A stretch of DNA of 40,104 nt, taken from contig JAFDDB010000014.1 of NCBI GenBank assembly GCA_019311115.1, positions 1 to 40,104 on the forward strand, written 5' to 3'. The notes under the pieces were generated by a model. That model saw nothing but the letters and a program-made list of their open reading frames with translations. It was not told where the DNA came from and ran no database searches. Source of the DNA: Deltaproteobacteria bacterium (lineage in GTDB: Bacteria > Myxococcota_A > UBA9160 > SZUA-336). Positions 32,510-40,104 of this stretch are shown one piece after another. Every line of letters begins with the position of its first letter. Position 1 is the first letter of the stretch. The position numbers and the translations under genes are program-made.

Positions 32510-33214
32510 ATGACCGCGACCCAGGAGATGCCGTTGACCCTGCCCCCCGTCGCCGTCACCGTCGATACGGCCGAGCCGCAAACCCGCCGCGCCCGCAAGA
32601 AGCAGCGGACACGCGAGCAGATCTACGCGGCGGCGATGCGCCTCTTTGGGCGCGGCGGCTTCGACGGAGTGACCGTGGAGCAGATCTGCGAGGCCGCCGA
32701 CGTGGCGCGGGGAACGTTCTTCCGGCACTTCCCCACCAAGGCGGCGCTGCTCGTCGAGTTCAACCGGACCATCGCCGCGGAGTTCGCCGCCGCGCAGCCG
32801 GAGCGGGACGGGGACGCATGGGGCGACTTCCGGGCCCTGGTCTGCCTGCTGGTGGACCGCTGGCTCGAGCAGGCCGACGTGATGCACGCGATGCTCCGCG
32901 CGTTCCTGTCCAGCCCCGAGGCGATGCTGGCCGCGCGCGTCGAAGGACGCGACCTGTCCCAGCTGCTCGAGGAGATCGTCGAACGCGGACAGGCGAGCGG
33001 CGAGTTCCGGACGAGCATCGACGCCCGCCTCGTGGCCGCCGTCTTCCTGTCCGGATCGACCGCGATCCTCGCGGGATCGGTCTTCCGCCCCGGCGAGCGC
33101 CGCCCCGACGAGATCCGCGAACAGATGCTCGAGCTCGTGCTGCACGGCCTCGCCGCCCATCCCGACGCACGCCCCGGCCCCGGTGCGAATCCAAGCCCAG
33201 GAGAGAACGCATGA
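32510..33214 (+). CDS. TetR-family regulator
   Basis: 234 residues. A basic flexible N-terminus (TRRARKKQRTREQ) leads to the HTH: IYAAAMRLFGRGGFDGVTVEQICEAADVARGTFFRHFPTKAALL. The C-terminal helical ligand domain is as usual. Its end overlaps the following LLM oxidoreductase by 4 nt (ATGA), so it very likely regulates that gene and itself, possibly through the palindrome at 32484. ATG 32528 is an alternative start. Confidence 0.93.
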   Translation: MTATQEMPLTLPPVAVTVDTAEPQTRRARKKQRTREQIYAAAMRLFGRGGFDGVTVEQICEAADVARGTFFRHFPTKAALLVEFNRTIAAEFAAAQPERDGDAWGDFRALVCLLVDRWLEQADVMHAMLRAFLSSPEAMLAARVEGRDLSQLLEEIVERGQASGEFRTSIDARLVAAVFLSGSTAILAGSVFRPGERRPDEIREQMLELVLHGLAAHPDARPGPGANPSPGENA

Positions 33215-34401
33215 CCCAGCCCCGACTCCGCTTCGGCATCTTCATGGCCCCGTTTCACCCCGTGCACGAGAACCCCGCACTCGCGCTGCAGCGCGACTTC
33301 GAGCTGATCGAGAGGCTCGACGAGCTGGGCTACGACGAGGCGTGGATCGGCGAGCACCACTCGGCGGGCTACGAGATCATCGCGTCGCCCGAGGTGTTCA
33401 TCGCCGGAGCCGCTGAGCGCACCAGGAGGATCCGGCTCGGCACGGGCGTGTCGTCCCTGCCCTACCACCACCCGCTGATGCTCGCCGACCGCATCATGCA
33501 GCTCGACTACCAAACGCGGGGCCGCGTCATGTTCGGCGTCGGTCCGGGCGCCCTGCCCTCGGACGCCTTCATGATGGGCATCGATCCGTTGCGGCAGCGC
33601 GACATGATGACCGAGTCGATCCGCGCCCTGGTGCCGCTGCTTCGCGGCGAGACCGTGACGATGAAGACCGACTGGTTCGAGCTCAACGAGGCAAAGCTCC
33701 AGCTCGTGCCCTACACCGAGCCCCACGTCGAGATCGCGGTCGCTTCGCAGGTCTCGCCGGCCGGCGCGCGGGCGGCGGGCGAGTTCGGGCTGGGCCTGCT
33801 CTCGATCGGCGCCACCTCGACGGGCGGGTTCAACGCCCTGTCCACCAACTGGAACATCTGCGAGCAGCGCGCCAAGGAGTTCGACCAGAAGGTCGACCGC
33901 TCGGCCTGGCGCCTCGTGGGACCGGTGCACATCGCCGAGACGCGCGAGCAGGCGCGCAAGGACGTGGAGTTCGGGCTCGACCTGTGGCTCAAGTACTTCC
34001 GCGAGATCGCCGCCCTGCCCCTGGCGCCCGAGGGCGGCACGCAGGACGCAGTGGACCTGCTCAACGAGTCGGGCCTGGCGGTGATCGGCAGCGTCGACGA
34101 CATGATCACGCAGCTCGAACGGCTCGAGGAGCAGTCCGGGGGCTACGGCTGCTTCATGAACATGGCCCACGAGTGGGCGGACCGGGACGCGACGCTGCAC
34201 AGCTACGAGCTGATCGCGCGCTACGTGATGCCGCGGTTCCAGCACACCAACCAGGAGCGCGAGACGAGCATGAAGTGGGCGGGCGAGAACCGGCCCCGGT
34301 TCATCGGCACCGCGATGCAGGCCATCGGGAACGAGATGCAGAAGCACGCCAACGAGCAGGCCGAGAAGAACGCGCAAGCCGACGCCGCGGCCAAGGGCTG
34401 A
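33211..34401 (+). CDS. LLM-class flavin-dependent monooxygenase
   Basis: 396 residues of bacterial-luciferase fold. RFGIFMAPFHPVHENPALAL, LDELGYDEAWIGEHHSAGYE, RIRLGTGVSSLPYHHPLMLADR, RVMFGVGPGALPSDAFMMGID and IAVASQVSPAGARAAGEFGLG are landmarks of the limonene monooxygenase/LuxA-like branch. The last 40 residues (TNQERETSMKWAGENR onward) form a hydrophilic helical tail. Probably uses FMNH2 and O2 to oxidise a hydrophobic substrate. AGGAGA at 33199-33204 is its ribosome-binding site; ATG overlaps the tetR stop. Confidence 0.93.
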   Translation: MTQPRLRFGIFMAPFHPVHENPALALQRDFELIERLDELGYDEAWIGEHHSAGYEIIASPEVFIAGAAERTRRIRLGTGVSSLPYHHPLMLADRIMQLDYQTRGRVMFGVGPGALPSDAFMMGIDPLRQRDMMTESIRALVPLLRGETVTMKTDWFELNEAKLQLVPYTEPHVEIAVASQVSPAGARAAGEFGLGLLSIGATSTGGFNALSTNWNICEQRAKEFDQKVDRSAWRLVGPVHIAETREQARKDVEFGLDLWLKYFREIAALPLAPEGGTQDAVDLLNESGLAVIGSVDDMITQLERLEEQSGGYGCFMNMAHEWADRDATLHSYELIARYVMPRFQHTNQERETSMKWAGENRPRFIGTAMQAIGNEMQKHANEQAEKNAQADAAAKG

Positions 34402-34423
34402 GCCGCACCGGCCGGGAGACGAC

Positions 34424-35146
34424 GTGCGAGGCACGGGGGGAACCGCACCGATCCGCGCCCCTTCAGCGCGCGCGGGCGTAGCGCGCACCGGCGCGTGCCT
34501 GCTCCTGGCCGGAGTGCTCGCCGCGTGCGGAGGCGGCGAGGACGCGCCAGAGCCTCCCGAAGAGAAGCCCCTTACGACGAGGGGTGTGCGCAGCGCCAGG
34601 GAAATCGCGCTGCTCGAAGCGCACCGCGAGACCCCTGCCGAACGGCGGGACCGCGCGGCGCTCGAGCGCGAGGTCTCAGCCGACTGGGTGGAGGGCGCGG
34701 ACGGGGACGACTGGGACGAAGAGGCAGCCCCTGCCACCGACGACTCGCCTCGCCAGCGGGACGCGAACGCCTCCGACCCGCTGGACATCCCCGATCCACG
34801 GGTCCGCGCCGAGGCGGTGATGGACACCGACGCGGCCGACGCGGGCGGCCTGCAGCTGCTGCTCCGGGCGATGGACGACGAGAGCCCTCGCGTGCGCGAG
34901 GCGGCGGCCGAGCAGCTGGGCGACTCGGAGCACGCGGAGGCGTTGGCGGCCCTGATCGACGCTCTCTCGGACGAGGACCCCGACGTACAGCTCGCGGTCA
35001 TCGACGCGCTGGAGTGGTTCGACGATCCGCGCGCCGTGCCAGCACTGCTCGACGTGGCGGAGCGAACCGGGGACGACCAGATCCGCGAAGCCGCCGAGGA
35101 CGCGGCCGACGTGCTCGACCCGCTCGACCCGCTCGACCCGGAGTGA
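34424..35146 (+). CDS. HEAT-repeat lipoprotein
   Basis: 240 residues from GTG 34424 (GGGAG 5 nt upstream). The N-terminal signal ends in the lipobox LAAC near residue 35, giving a lipid-anchored protein. A disordered acidic region (about 40-115) precedes two to three HEAT-like repeats: PDPRVRAEAVMDTD, DESPRVREAAAEQLGDSEHAEALAALIDAL, DEDPDVQLAVIDALEWFDDPRAVPALL. Such repeats are protein-binding scaffolds. The tail DPLDPLDPLDPE comes from three tandem 9-nt repeats at 35113-35139. It follows the LLM gene by 22 nt; a shared transcript is possible. Confidence 0.85.
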   Translation: MRGTGGTAPIRAPSARAGVARTGACLLLAGVLAACGGGEDAPEPPEEKPLTTRGVRSAREIALLEAHRETPAERRDRAALEREVSADWVEGADGDDWDEEAAPATDDSPRQRDANASDPLDIPDPRVRAEAVMDTDAADAGGLQLLLRAMDDESPRVREAAAEQLGDSEHAEALAALIDALSDEDPDVQLAVIDALEWFDDPRAVPALLDVAERTGDDQIREAAEDAADVLDPLDPLDPE

Positions 35147-35285
35147 GCGCGGCTGGCACGTTGCGTGCACGAGCCATCGAACCATGTCCCTGCCGTCTTC
35201 TCCGCCCACGACACCGGCTCACGCGCTCTCTGGCGCAGCGAACCGACTGCACCTGAAGCCTCCACCCGACGATGAGGAGGCCAGC

Positions 35286-36650
35286 ATGATGAGCGAGCCC
35301 ACGCAGAGCCGAGCGCGCGTACCCACCGGCGCACTCGTGACCTACTCCCTGCCCATGATCGGGATCGGCTTCATGGGGCTGCTGATCAGCATCTACCTGA
35401 TGAAGTTCGCGACCGACGTGCTGCTGATCGCACCGGCTGCCATGGGGCTCTGGCTCGGCGTGTCGCGAATCTGGGACGCGGTGTCGGACCCGCTGATCGG
35501 CTTCATGACGGATCGCACGCAGACGCGCTGGGGCCGGCGCCGGCCTTGGATGCTGGCGGGGGTGGTCCCGATGGGGCTGGCCTTCGCCATGCTGTGGGCG
35601 CCGCCGGCCATGCTCTCGGGAGCGGCGCTCGGCGCCTGGATGGGTGCGGCGCTGGTCCTCTTCTACACCGCGCTCACCATGGTGGACGTTCCGCACTCGG
35701 CGCTCGGTGCGGAGCTGAGCGACAGCTACCACGACCGCACGCGCATCTTCGGCGTGAAGCGCGTCTTCTTCGGGATCGGAACGCTCGGCGCGGTGGCCAG
35801 CATCGCCGCCTTCGACTCGACCGCGGACGCTCGCACGGTCGGACGGGTCGTGGCGGCGATCGCGGCACCGCTCTCGATCGCGCTCTTCGTCTACATGACG
35901 CTGCGCGTTCGCGAGCGCGCGGAGTTCCAGGGCCGCGGGGCGGCCCATCCACTGGCCGCCCTCGGTGACATCCTGTCGAACCCGCACGCACGGCTGCTGC
36001 TCGCGGTGTTCCTCGTCCAGCAGCTCGGCATCGTGGCGCTCACCGGCTCGCTGCCGTTCTTCTCGCAGTACGTGCTGGGGACTCCCGAGTACACGTTCGT
36101 GTACATCGGGCTGCTGTTCGTCACGTCCATCGCGGGCGTGCCGTTCTGGCTACGGCTCGCGCCGCACCATGAGAAGCACCGGCTCCTGACGATCTCGATG
36201 GGCATGGTCGCCGTCGTGATCGGCCTGCTCTTCTTCGCGGGCGAGGGCGACATCCTCTTCGTCTGCGCGATCTCCGTCGTGGGCGGGCTCGCGTCGGCCG
36301 GGGCCGACGTGATGGCGCCGTCGATCCAGGCCGACATCATCGACTGGGACGAGCTCGAGACCGGCCAGCGCAAGGAGGGCGCGTACTTCGCGACCTGGGC
36401 CTTCGCCGCGAAGACGGCGGGAGGCCTGAGCTCGATCGCGCTCGGCTTCGCCCTGGCGTGGATGGACTTCGTGCCGAACGCCGAGCAGACCCCGGCGGTC
36501 CGGGACGCCCTCCGCGTCTTCACGGCGCTGGTCCCGGCGCTGCTCTACGGCACGGGCGTACTGATCTTCATGCGCTTCCGCCTGACGCAGCGCGAGCACG
36601 CGCGCATCCGCGCCGCCCTCGACCTGCGCACGGGCGAAGGCGCTGCCTAG
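35286..36650 (+). CDS. GPH-family (MelB-like) cation symporter
   Basis: 454 residues, 12 membrane helices of the major facilitator fold. DAVSDPLIGFMTDRTQTRWGRRRPWML is the cytoplasmic loop signature of glycoside-pentoside-hexuronide:cation symporters; FIGALL-type helix pairs and the second-half DVMAPSIQADIIDWDELETGQRKEGAYFA block also match. Related proteins take up sugars or other organic solutes with Na+ or H+. ATG 35286 has GAGGAGG at 35274-35280, so the longer in-frame start at 35184 is rejected. A hairpin at 36662 follows. Confidence 0.92.
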   Translation: MMSEPTQSRARVPTGALVTYSLPMIGIGFMGLLISIYLMKFATDVLLIAPAAMGLWLGVSRIWDAVSDPLIGFMTDRTQTRWGRRRPWMLAGVVPMGLAFAMLWAPPAMLSGAALGAWMGAALVLFYTALTMVDVPHSALGAELSDSYHDRTRIFGVKRVFFGIGTLGAVASIAAFDSTADARTVGRVVAAIAAPLSIALFVYMTLRVRERAEFQGRGAAHPLAALGDILSNPHARLLLAVFLVQQLGIVALTGSLPFFSQYVLGTPEYTFVYIGLLFVTSIAGVPFWLRLAPHHEKHRLLTISMGMVAVVIGLLFFAGEGDILFVCAISVVGGLASAGADVMAPSIQADIIDWDELETGQRKEGAYFATWAFAAKTAGGLSSIALGFALAWMDFVPNAEQTPAVRDALRVFTALVPALLYGTGVLIFMRFRLTQREHARIRAALDLRTGEGAA

Positions 36651-36661
36651 CAGGCTGCTGA

Positions 36662-36686
36662 GTCGGGCGCGGAGGCGGCGCCCGAC
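36662..36686 (+). terminator. Perfect 9-bp hairpin after the transporter gene
   Basis: GTCGGGCGC / GCGCCCGAC with a 7-nt loop, 11 nt after the stop codon. It is followed by GGTCTTCG, so there is no real U-tract. Confidence 0.5.
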
Positions 36687-36708
36687 GGTCTTCGCCGCGC
36701 GTCTCGCA

Positions 36709-36736
36709 TTGACGACGGACTCGTGGCACCTAGGGT
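36709..36736 (+). promoter_or_regulatory. Sigma70-type promoter of the EF-hand gene
   Basis: TTGACG (36709-36714), 16-nt spacer, TAGGGT (36731-36736). The best two-box promoter in the window. It predicts a start near 36743 and a 24-nt leader with GAGGGGAGG before ATG 36767. Confidence 0.65.
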
Positions 36737-36766
36737 GGGGTGCACGCCACGACGCGAGGGGAGGCG

Positions 36767-37384
36767 ATGGACAACCTCAGAGGTGCGATCACCATCGGGC
36801 TGGTATTCGCGTTCGCGTTCGTGCCGCGGCCGGGTGCCGCGCAGTCCCAGGAGGTACCCGCACGAGGTCCGATTCCGTTCTCCACCTACGATGCGAATGG
36901 GGACGGGGCGATCTCTGAAGCGGAGTTCCAGGCAGTCAGGACGAAGCGCATGGCGGGCCGAGCCGCGGAGGGGAAGCAAATGCGCGGTGTGGCCAAGGCA
37001 CCCGCCTTCTCCGACTTCGACACGAGCGGTGACGGCAAGCTGACCGCGAATGAACTGACTGCAGGCCAGAAGGCGGCAATGGAGAAGCGCGGTGGCGCGC
37101 AGATGGGACGAGGGCGCGGCGCCGGCCAGGGCATGGGGCCCGGGAAAAATATGCCTTCCTTCGACGACTACGACCTCGATGGAGATGGGACCCTTGTAGA
37201 GAAGGAGTTCCAGGAAGCGCGAGCCAAGCGGATTCGCGAACGGGTGAAGCAGGGGTATCCGATGAGAAACCTGGGCAGCGCCCCGGCCTTCGGCGACCTC
37301 GACTCGAATGGTGACGGGAAGGTGAGCGCAGAGGAGTTTGCTGCGCACCAGGCTCGGCGCCGCCAATCCAAGGCACGGCAGTAG
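36767..37384 (+). CDS. Exported EF-hand protein with four calcium loops
   Basis: 205 residues. A signal peptide (about 1-25, ending PGAAQ) is followed by four EF-hand loops: DANGDGAISEAE, DTSGDGKLTANE, DLDGDGTLVEKE and DSNGDGKVSAEE. All have Asp at 1, Gly at 6 and Glu at 12, so all should bind calcium. Two EF-hand pairs are joined by a Gly/Met/Arg-rich linker (GGAQMGRGRGAGQGMGPG). Likely periplasmic or extracellular. It has its own promoter and is probably monocistronic. Confidence 0.9.
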   Translation: MDNLRGAITIGLVFAFAFVPRPGAAQSQEVPARGPIPFSTYDANGDGAISEAEFQAVRTKRMAGRAAEGKQMRGVAKAPAFSDFDTSGDGKLTANELTAGQKAAMEKRGGAQMGRGRGAGQGMGPGKNMPSFDDYDLDGDGTLVEKEFQEARAKRIRERVKQGYPMRNLGSAPAFGDLDSNGDGKVSAEEFAAHQARRRQSKARQ

Positions 37385-37450
37385 GGTCGGGCCAGGCAGG
37401 CGGACAAAGCCCGGGCTGATCTGACGACCCTTCGCGCGGAGTACTTCCCG

Positions 37451-38470
37451 CTAGTCCTCCAGCGCCCGGAACTCGGCCAGGATCTCGTCGCCGCGGGGGT
37501 GTGTCAGGATGCGCGCCTCGACGTCCTTGCGGCTCTGCTCGCGCTGGAGCTTCGGGTTGTCGACGGCGTGCCAGTGCACCATGCGCTCCCAGACCGGGTC
37601 GATGAGCTCCGAGCCCGCGACCTGCTTGCCGTCGGTGGTCTTGAAGGTGCAGCCGCGCAGCTCCGAGAGGACGAGCTGCAGGTAGCCGACGTGGATCGCC
37701 TCGTCCTGCCGGATGCGGTTGACGATCTCGACGCCCCACTCCGCGGCCTCGCGCTTGGCGCTGAACAGGTCCGGGTCGCCGAGCAGCTTGCAGTAGTAGT
37801 CGAAGATCATCTCGGCGCGGATCTCGATCATCAGCACGTTCATCATCAGCAGGATGAGCTGCTCGTACTCGGCGGGGATGTCCGGGATCTCGCGCCGGTC
37901 CGAGTCGGGTCGTCCGATGTTCTCGGGGACCTCGGGCAGCGGGTACGCGCCCTTGCCGAAGACCGTGTCGCGGACCGCGAACCACATGGCGTCGTGCGCG
38001 CCGCGGTCCGACGCCGGGTCGCCGCCCTCGTCCATGCCGTGCGCGTGGAGCAGGCCCTTGGCCAGGTGGCCGGCCGCCATGGCCGAGATGTCATCGACGA
38101 TGATCTTCTGCAGGTCCGGCGCGGGGTAGTCGAGCAGGGCCCGGCCACGCGCCTCGATCACGCCGGTGATCGTGAGCGAGTTCCAGATGCCCTGGTCGAT
38201 GCCGCTCTGCAGCATCAGCTTGGTCTGGGGATAGGACGGGAAGGTCTCGCCCGCGAGCAGGGTCTCGTCGGCGTCGATCAGCCCGCCGCCCCGCGCGACC
38301 ATGCGCTCGCGCCACTCGTCCACGGCCGGCGACCGTACCTTCATTCGCGGCGAGACGTAGCGGCCCTCGGCGTCGAAGCCGCCGTGCAGCTTGTAGCCGG
38401 CCTCCTCGTGGGGGCGGGCGTAGTCGTCGTCGCTCATCATCTCGTCGTAGCTGTAGATCGGGTCGCTCAT
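37451..38470 (-). CDS. Ferritin-like (possible di-iron) protein
   Basis: 339 residues. No named family recognised, but four helices carry a di-iron-like ligand pattern: Glu106 (GVIEARGR), Asp127/His135 (DDISAMAAGHL), Glu216 or Glu220 (IEIRAEMIF) and Glu257-x-x-His260 (RQDEAIHV). This resembles ferritin-like oxygenases and oxidases. Cytoplasmic, no signal. It overlaps the TetR gene by 4 nt and ends the LLM-TetR operon. An oxygen-dependent reaction on the same substrate as the LLM enzyme is a reasonable guess. Confidence 0.75.
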   Translation of the reverse strand: MSDPIYSYDEMMSDDDYARPHEEAGYKLHGGFDAEGRYVSPRMKVRSPAVDEWRERMVARGGGLIDADETLLAGETFPSYPQTKLMLQSGIDQGIWNSLTITGVIEARGRALLDYPAPDLQKIIVDDISAMAAGHLAKGLLHAHGMDEGGDPASDRGAHDAMWFAVRDTVFGKGAYPLPEVPENIGRPDSDRREIPDIPAEYEQLILLMMNVLMIEIRAEMIFDYYCKLLGDPDLFSAKREAAEWGVEIVNRIRQDEAIHVGYLQLVLSELRGCTFKTTDGKQVAGSELIDPVWERMVHWHAVDNPKLQREQSRKDVEARILTHPRGDEILAEFRALED

Positions 38471-39135
38471 TCCTCGTTCTCCTCGTCCAGTGCGGCGCGC
38501 AGGTACGCGTCGACTCGTTCCAAAGCAGCTTGTGTCAGCTTGCGGGCGACGACGGGCGAGATGCCCACCACGCGCAGGCTCACGTCCGCCGCGGCGCGCG
38601 CCGCGGCATCGCTGGAGAGTCGGCCTTCGAGCATCTCCTGGATCAATCCGAGCAGCGAGCCGGTCGTCGCCGCCACCGTGGCCTGCGGATCGGCGAGCTC
38701 GAGCTCGCCGTTCTTGCAGCCGTCTTCGATCAGGTCCCCGAACGGGTGGACCGCCGCCTCGCGTCCGGGGTTCTCGGCGTGCCGCCGCGCGTCGAGCAGG
38801 AAGCGGGTGACCTGCGGGTAGCGGCCCGCGAGCGCCACGTAGAGCGCGCAGGTCGTGGCGATTCGCTCCGGCGCCGAGTCCACGGGCTCGAGCACGCCGG
38901 CCAGCAGGCTCGTCCGCGCCTCGGCGGACTCCTCGACGGCGGCGCGAAACACCGCCTCCTTCGACTCGAAGTGGCTGTAGAAGGTGCCGAAGCCCAGGTC
39001 CGCCTCGCGGGCGATGCCCGCGATGGTGGCGCGGTCGTACCCCTCGCGGAGCATGACCGCGACCGCGGCCTCGAGCAAGCGCCCGCGGTTCTCCACGCGA
39101 CGCCGCTCGCGGCGTGTGCCTCCGTCCGCCTCCAC
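38467..39135 (-). CDS. TetR-family regulator
   Basis: 222 residues from GTG 39135. HTH: RGRLLEAAVAVMLREGYDRATIAGIAREADLGFGTFYSHFESKEAVF. The C-terminal ligand domain is of the usual size. It starts 2 nt after the LLM stop codon and overlaps the ferritin-like gene by 4 nt, so the three genes form one tight operon that it presumably controls. Confidence 0.93.
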   Translation of the reverse strand: MEADGGTRRERRRVENRGRLLEAAVAVMLREGYDRATIAGIAREADLGFGTFYSHFESKEAVFRAAVEESAEARTSLLAGVLEPVDSAPERIATTCALYVALAGRYPQVTRFLLDARRHAENPGREAAVHPFGDLIEDGCKNGELELADPQATVAATTGSLLGLIQEMLEGRLSSDAAARAAADVSLRVVGISPVVARKLTQAALERVDAYLRAALDEENEE

Positions 39136-39137
39136 GG

Positions 39138-40104
39138 TCAGCCCTTCTGCATCTCCGGGCGCGAAGCCATGCGTTCCTTCCAGCGCTTGGCCATCTCGGA
39201 GTTGCCCGCCTCTCCGCTCTCCGCGATCTGGCGGCCGAGCGCGACGATGTCGGGGATCTCGTCGTCGGCGAGCGGCTTCATGAACTTCTTGCGCTCCATC
39301 GCCTTCTCGAGATAGGGCGCGAGCTCTTCGAGCTTCTTCCTCTCGCGTTCCGCCTCGCCCTGCTTGAACTCGGGCATGACTTCGCGGGCGAACAGCTCGA
39401 GCGAGTCACAGATGTGCTCGTGCTTGTTGCGGCCACCCTGCTGGATGAACACGACCTGGTCCACGCCCACGTCCGCGAACTTCTTCAGGTGCGCGCGCAA
39501 CTGGTCCGGCGTGCCGATCCCGCCCAGTCCGTTCTCGGGCAGCGACTCGGCGTCGCGGGCCTTCTCGAAGTCCTTCCAGATGTCGGTGCGGCCGGGCTTG
39601 TGCCGGCCGAAGCCGTAGTGGTGGCCGAGGCCGAAGCTGAAGAAGCGGAAGCCGTCTAGACCGCGGCGCCGTGCCTCCTCTTCGTCCTCGTGACAGGAGA
39701 AGCTCGTGACCATGGCGATGTTGGGGTTGATCGCGTGGCCGATCGGCACGCACTCGTTCTTGAGCGTCGTGTAGTAGTCGTCGACCCAGTGCCGGGCTTC
39801 CTCGGGGTCGATGAACGCGAACGTCAGCGCGCCGATGCCGAGCTTGGCGGCCATGTGGATGGTGTCGCGGTTCGAGCACGCAACCCAGATCGGCGGATGT
39901 GGCCGCTGCACGGGCTTGGGCACGATGTTTCGGCAGGGCATGTCGAAGTACTTGCCCTCGAATCCGGGGTACGGGTCCATCGCCATCATGTTCGCGGTCT
40001 GCTCGACGGCCTCGCGCCACATGTCGCGCTTCTCGTCGACGGCGACGCCGAACCCGCCGAGCTCGGCCAGCGCCGACGACTCGCCGGTGCCGAACTCGAT
40101 CCGC
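39138..40104 (-). CDS. LLM-class flavin-dependent oxidoreductase, 5' end outside the window
   Basis: The frame stays open to the window edge, so the N-terminus is missing; about 321 residues are visible. The first visible part RIEFGTGESS, then LAELGGFGVAVDEKRDMWREAVEQ, is mid-barrel; CRNIVPKPVQRPHPPIWVACSN, KLGIGALTFAF and the VGVDQVVFIQQGG strand are typical of LLM monooxygenases. A long helical tail (ELFAREVMPEFKQGEAERERKK to the end) follows. First of the three-gene operon with TetR and the ferritin-like protein. Confidence 0.92.
   Translation of the reverse strand, partial: RIEFGTGESSALAELGGFGVAVDEKRDMWREAVEQTANMMAMDPYPGFEGKYFDMPCRNIVPKPVQRPHPPIWVACSNRDTIHMAAKLGIGALTFAFIDPEEARHWVDDYYTTLKNECVPIGHAINPNIAMVTSFSCHEDEEEARRRGLDGFRFFSFGLGHHYGFGRHKPGRTDIWKDFEKARDAESLPENGLGGIGTPDQLRAHLKKFADVGVDQVVFIQQGGRNKHEHICDSLELFAREVMPEFKQGEAERERKKLEELAPYLEKAMERKKFMKPLADDEIPDIVALGRQIAESGEAGNSEMAKRWKERMASRPEMQKG

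Noticed and set aside
35113-35139. Tandem 9-nt repeat as a regulatory or CRISPR-like array
   Set aside because: Three copies inside a coding tail, encoding Asp-Pro-Leu repeats; a simple coding microsatellite.
35184-35285. Longer N-terminus of the GPH transporter
   Set aside because: GAGGAGG lies 5 nt before ATG 35286 and the extra residues are low-complexity.

Overview
The window is high-GC DNA (roughly 70% by eye), densely coded on both strands, with no mobile elements, tRNA/rRNA genes or CRISPR arrays that I can see. The gene content includes an outer-membrane lipoprotein-sorting (LolA-like) protein, FATP-type acyl-CoA synthetase, several luciferase-like (LLM) oxidoreductases, an SCP-2 domain protein, a CoA-ester lyase, TetR regulators, a GGDEF protein and a MATE pump. 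This fits a Gram-negative, lipid/xenobiotic-degrading bacterium of the former deltaproteobacterial assemblage (Myxococcota or a neighbouring phylum). That placement is inference from gene content only.

Headline: bases 9125-10624 look like one gene interrupted by a single in-frame TGA (9785-9787), and I read it as a selenoprotein. The TGA sits 9 residues after Cys212, in a Cys-x8-Cys spacing that, as I remember it, matches the catalytic cysteine pair of linalool dehydratase/isomerase. It is followed by a perfect 7-bp hairpin with a GGTCT loop that begins 18 nt after the TGA. From memory, that is the same loop and distance as the E. coli fdhF SECIS element. This would make it a Sec-containing member of the linalool dehydratase/isomerase-like fold, a selenoprotein family I do not know to be described. 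No sel genes lie in the window.

Layout. 1-5574 (+): end of a sensor kinase, alpha/beta hydrolase, LolA-like protein, FATP-like acyl-CoA synthetase, ApaH. 5508-7356: an unknown gene (-) divergent from a CofD-like protein (+). 7471-11377 (+): acyltransferase 3, LprI-like protein, the putative selenoprotein, an M91-type metallopeptidase. 11390-15953 (-): five-gene operon of zinc alcohol dehydrogenase, double-hotdog thioesterase, XRE-cupin regulator, F420/LLM oxidoreductase and metallo-beta-lactamase-fold hydrolase, behind an AT-rich promoter patch. 16111-17250 (-): GAF-GGDEF protein. 17311-19543 (-): ilvB-ilvN behind an AT-rich leader with a possible BCAA-rich leader peptide. 19889-21670 (-): CoA lyase and potassium channel. 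21739-22188 (+): YqeY. 22228-25189 (-): SCP-2, SSS symporter and histidine phosphatase genes. 25401-29243: an ATPase (+), then small unknown genes, an excisionase-like HTH protein, a propeller protein and NfeD (-). 29459-30841 (+): MATE pump, stop-to-stop with a methyltransferase-GNAT pair (-). 32510-37384 (+): TetR-LLM pair, HEAT lipoprotein, GPH transporter, EF-hand protein. 37451-40104 (-): LLM, TetR and a ferritin-like protein in one operon.

Transcription signals: many first genes of units carry a TANNNT hexamer 6-9 nt before the start codon, with no Shine-Dalgarno sequence, implying widespread leaderless mRNAs. Many operon-internal genes and some others carry GGAGG-type sites. Several genes end in strong hairpins lacking a U-tract.
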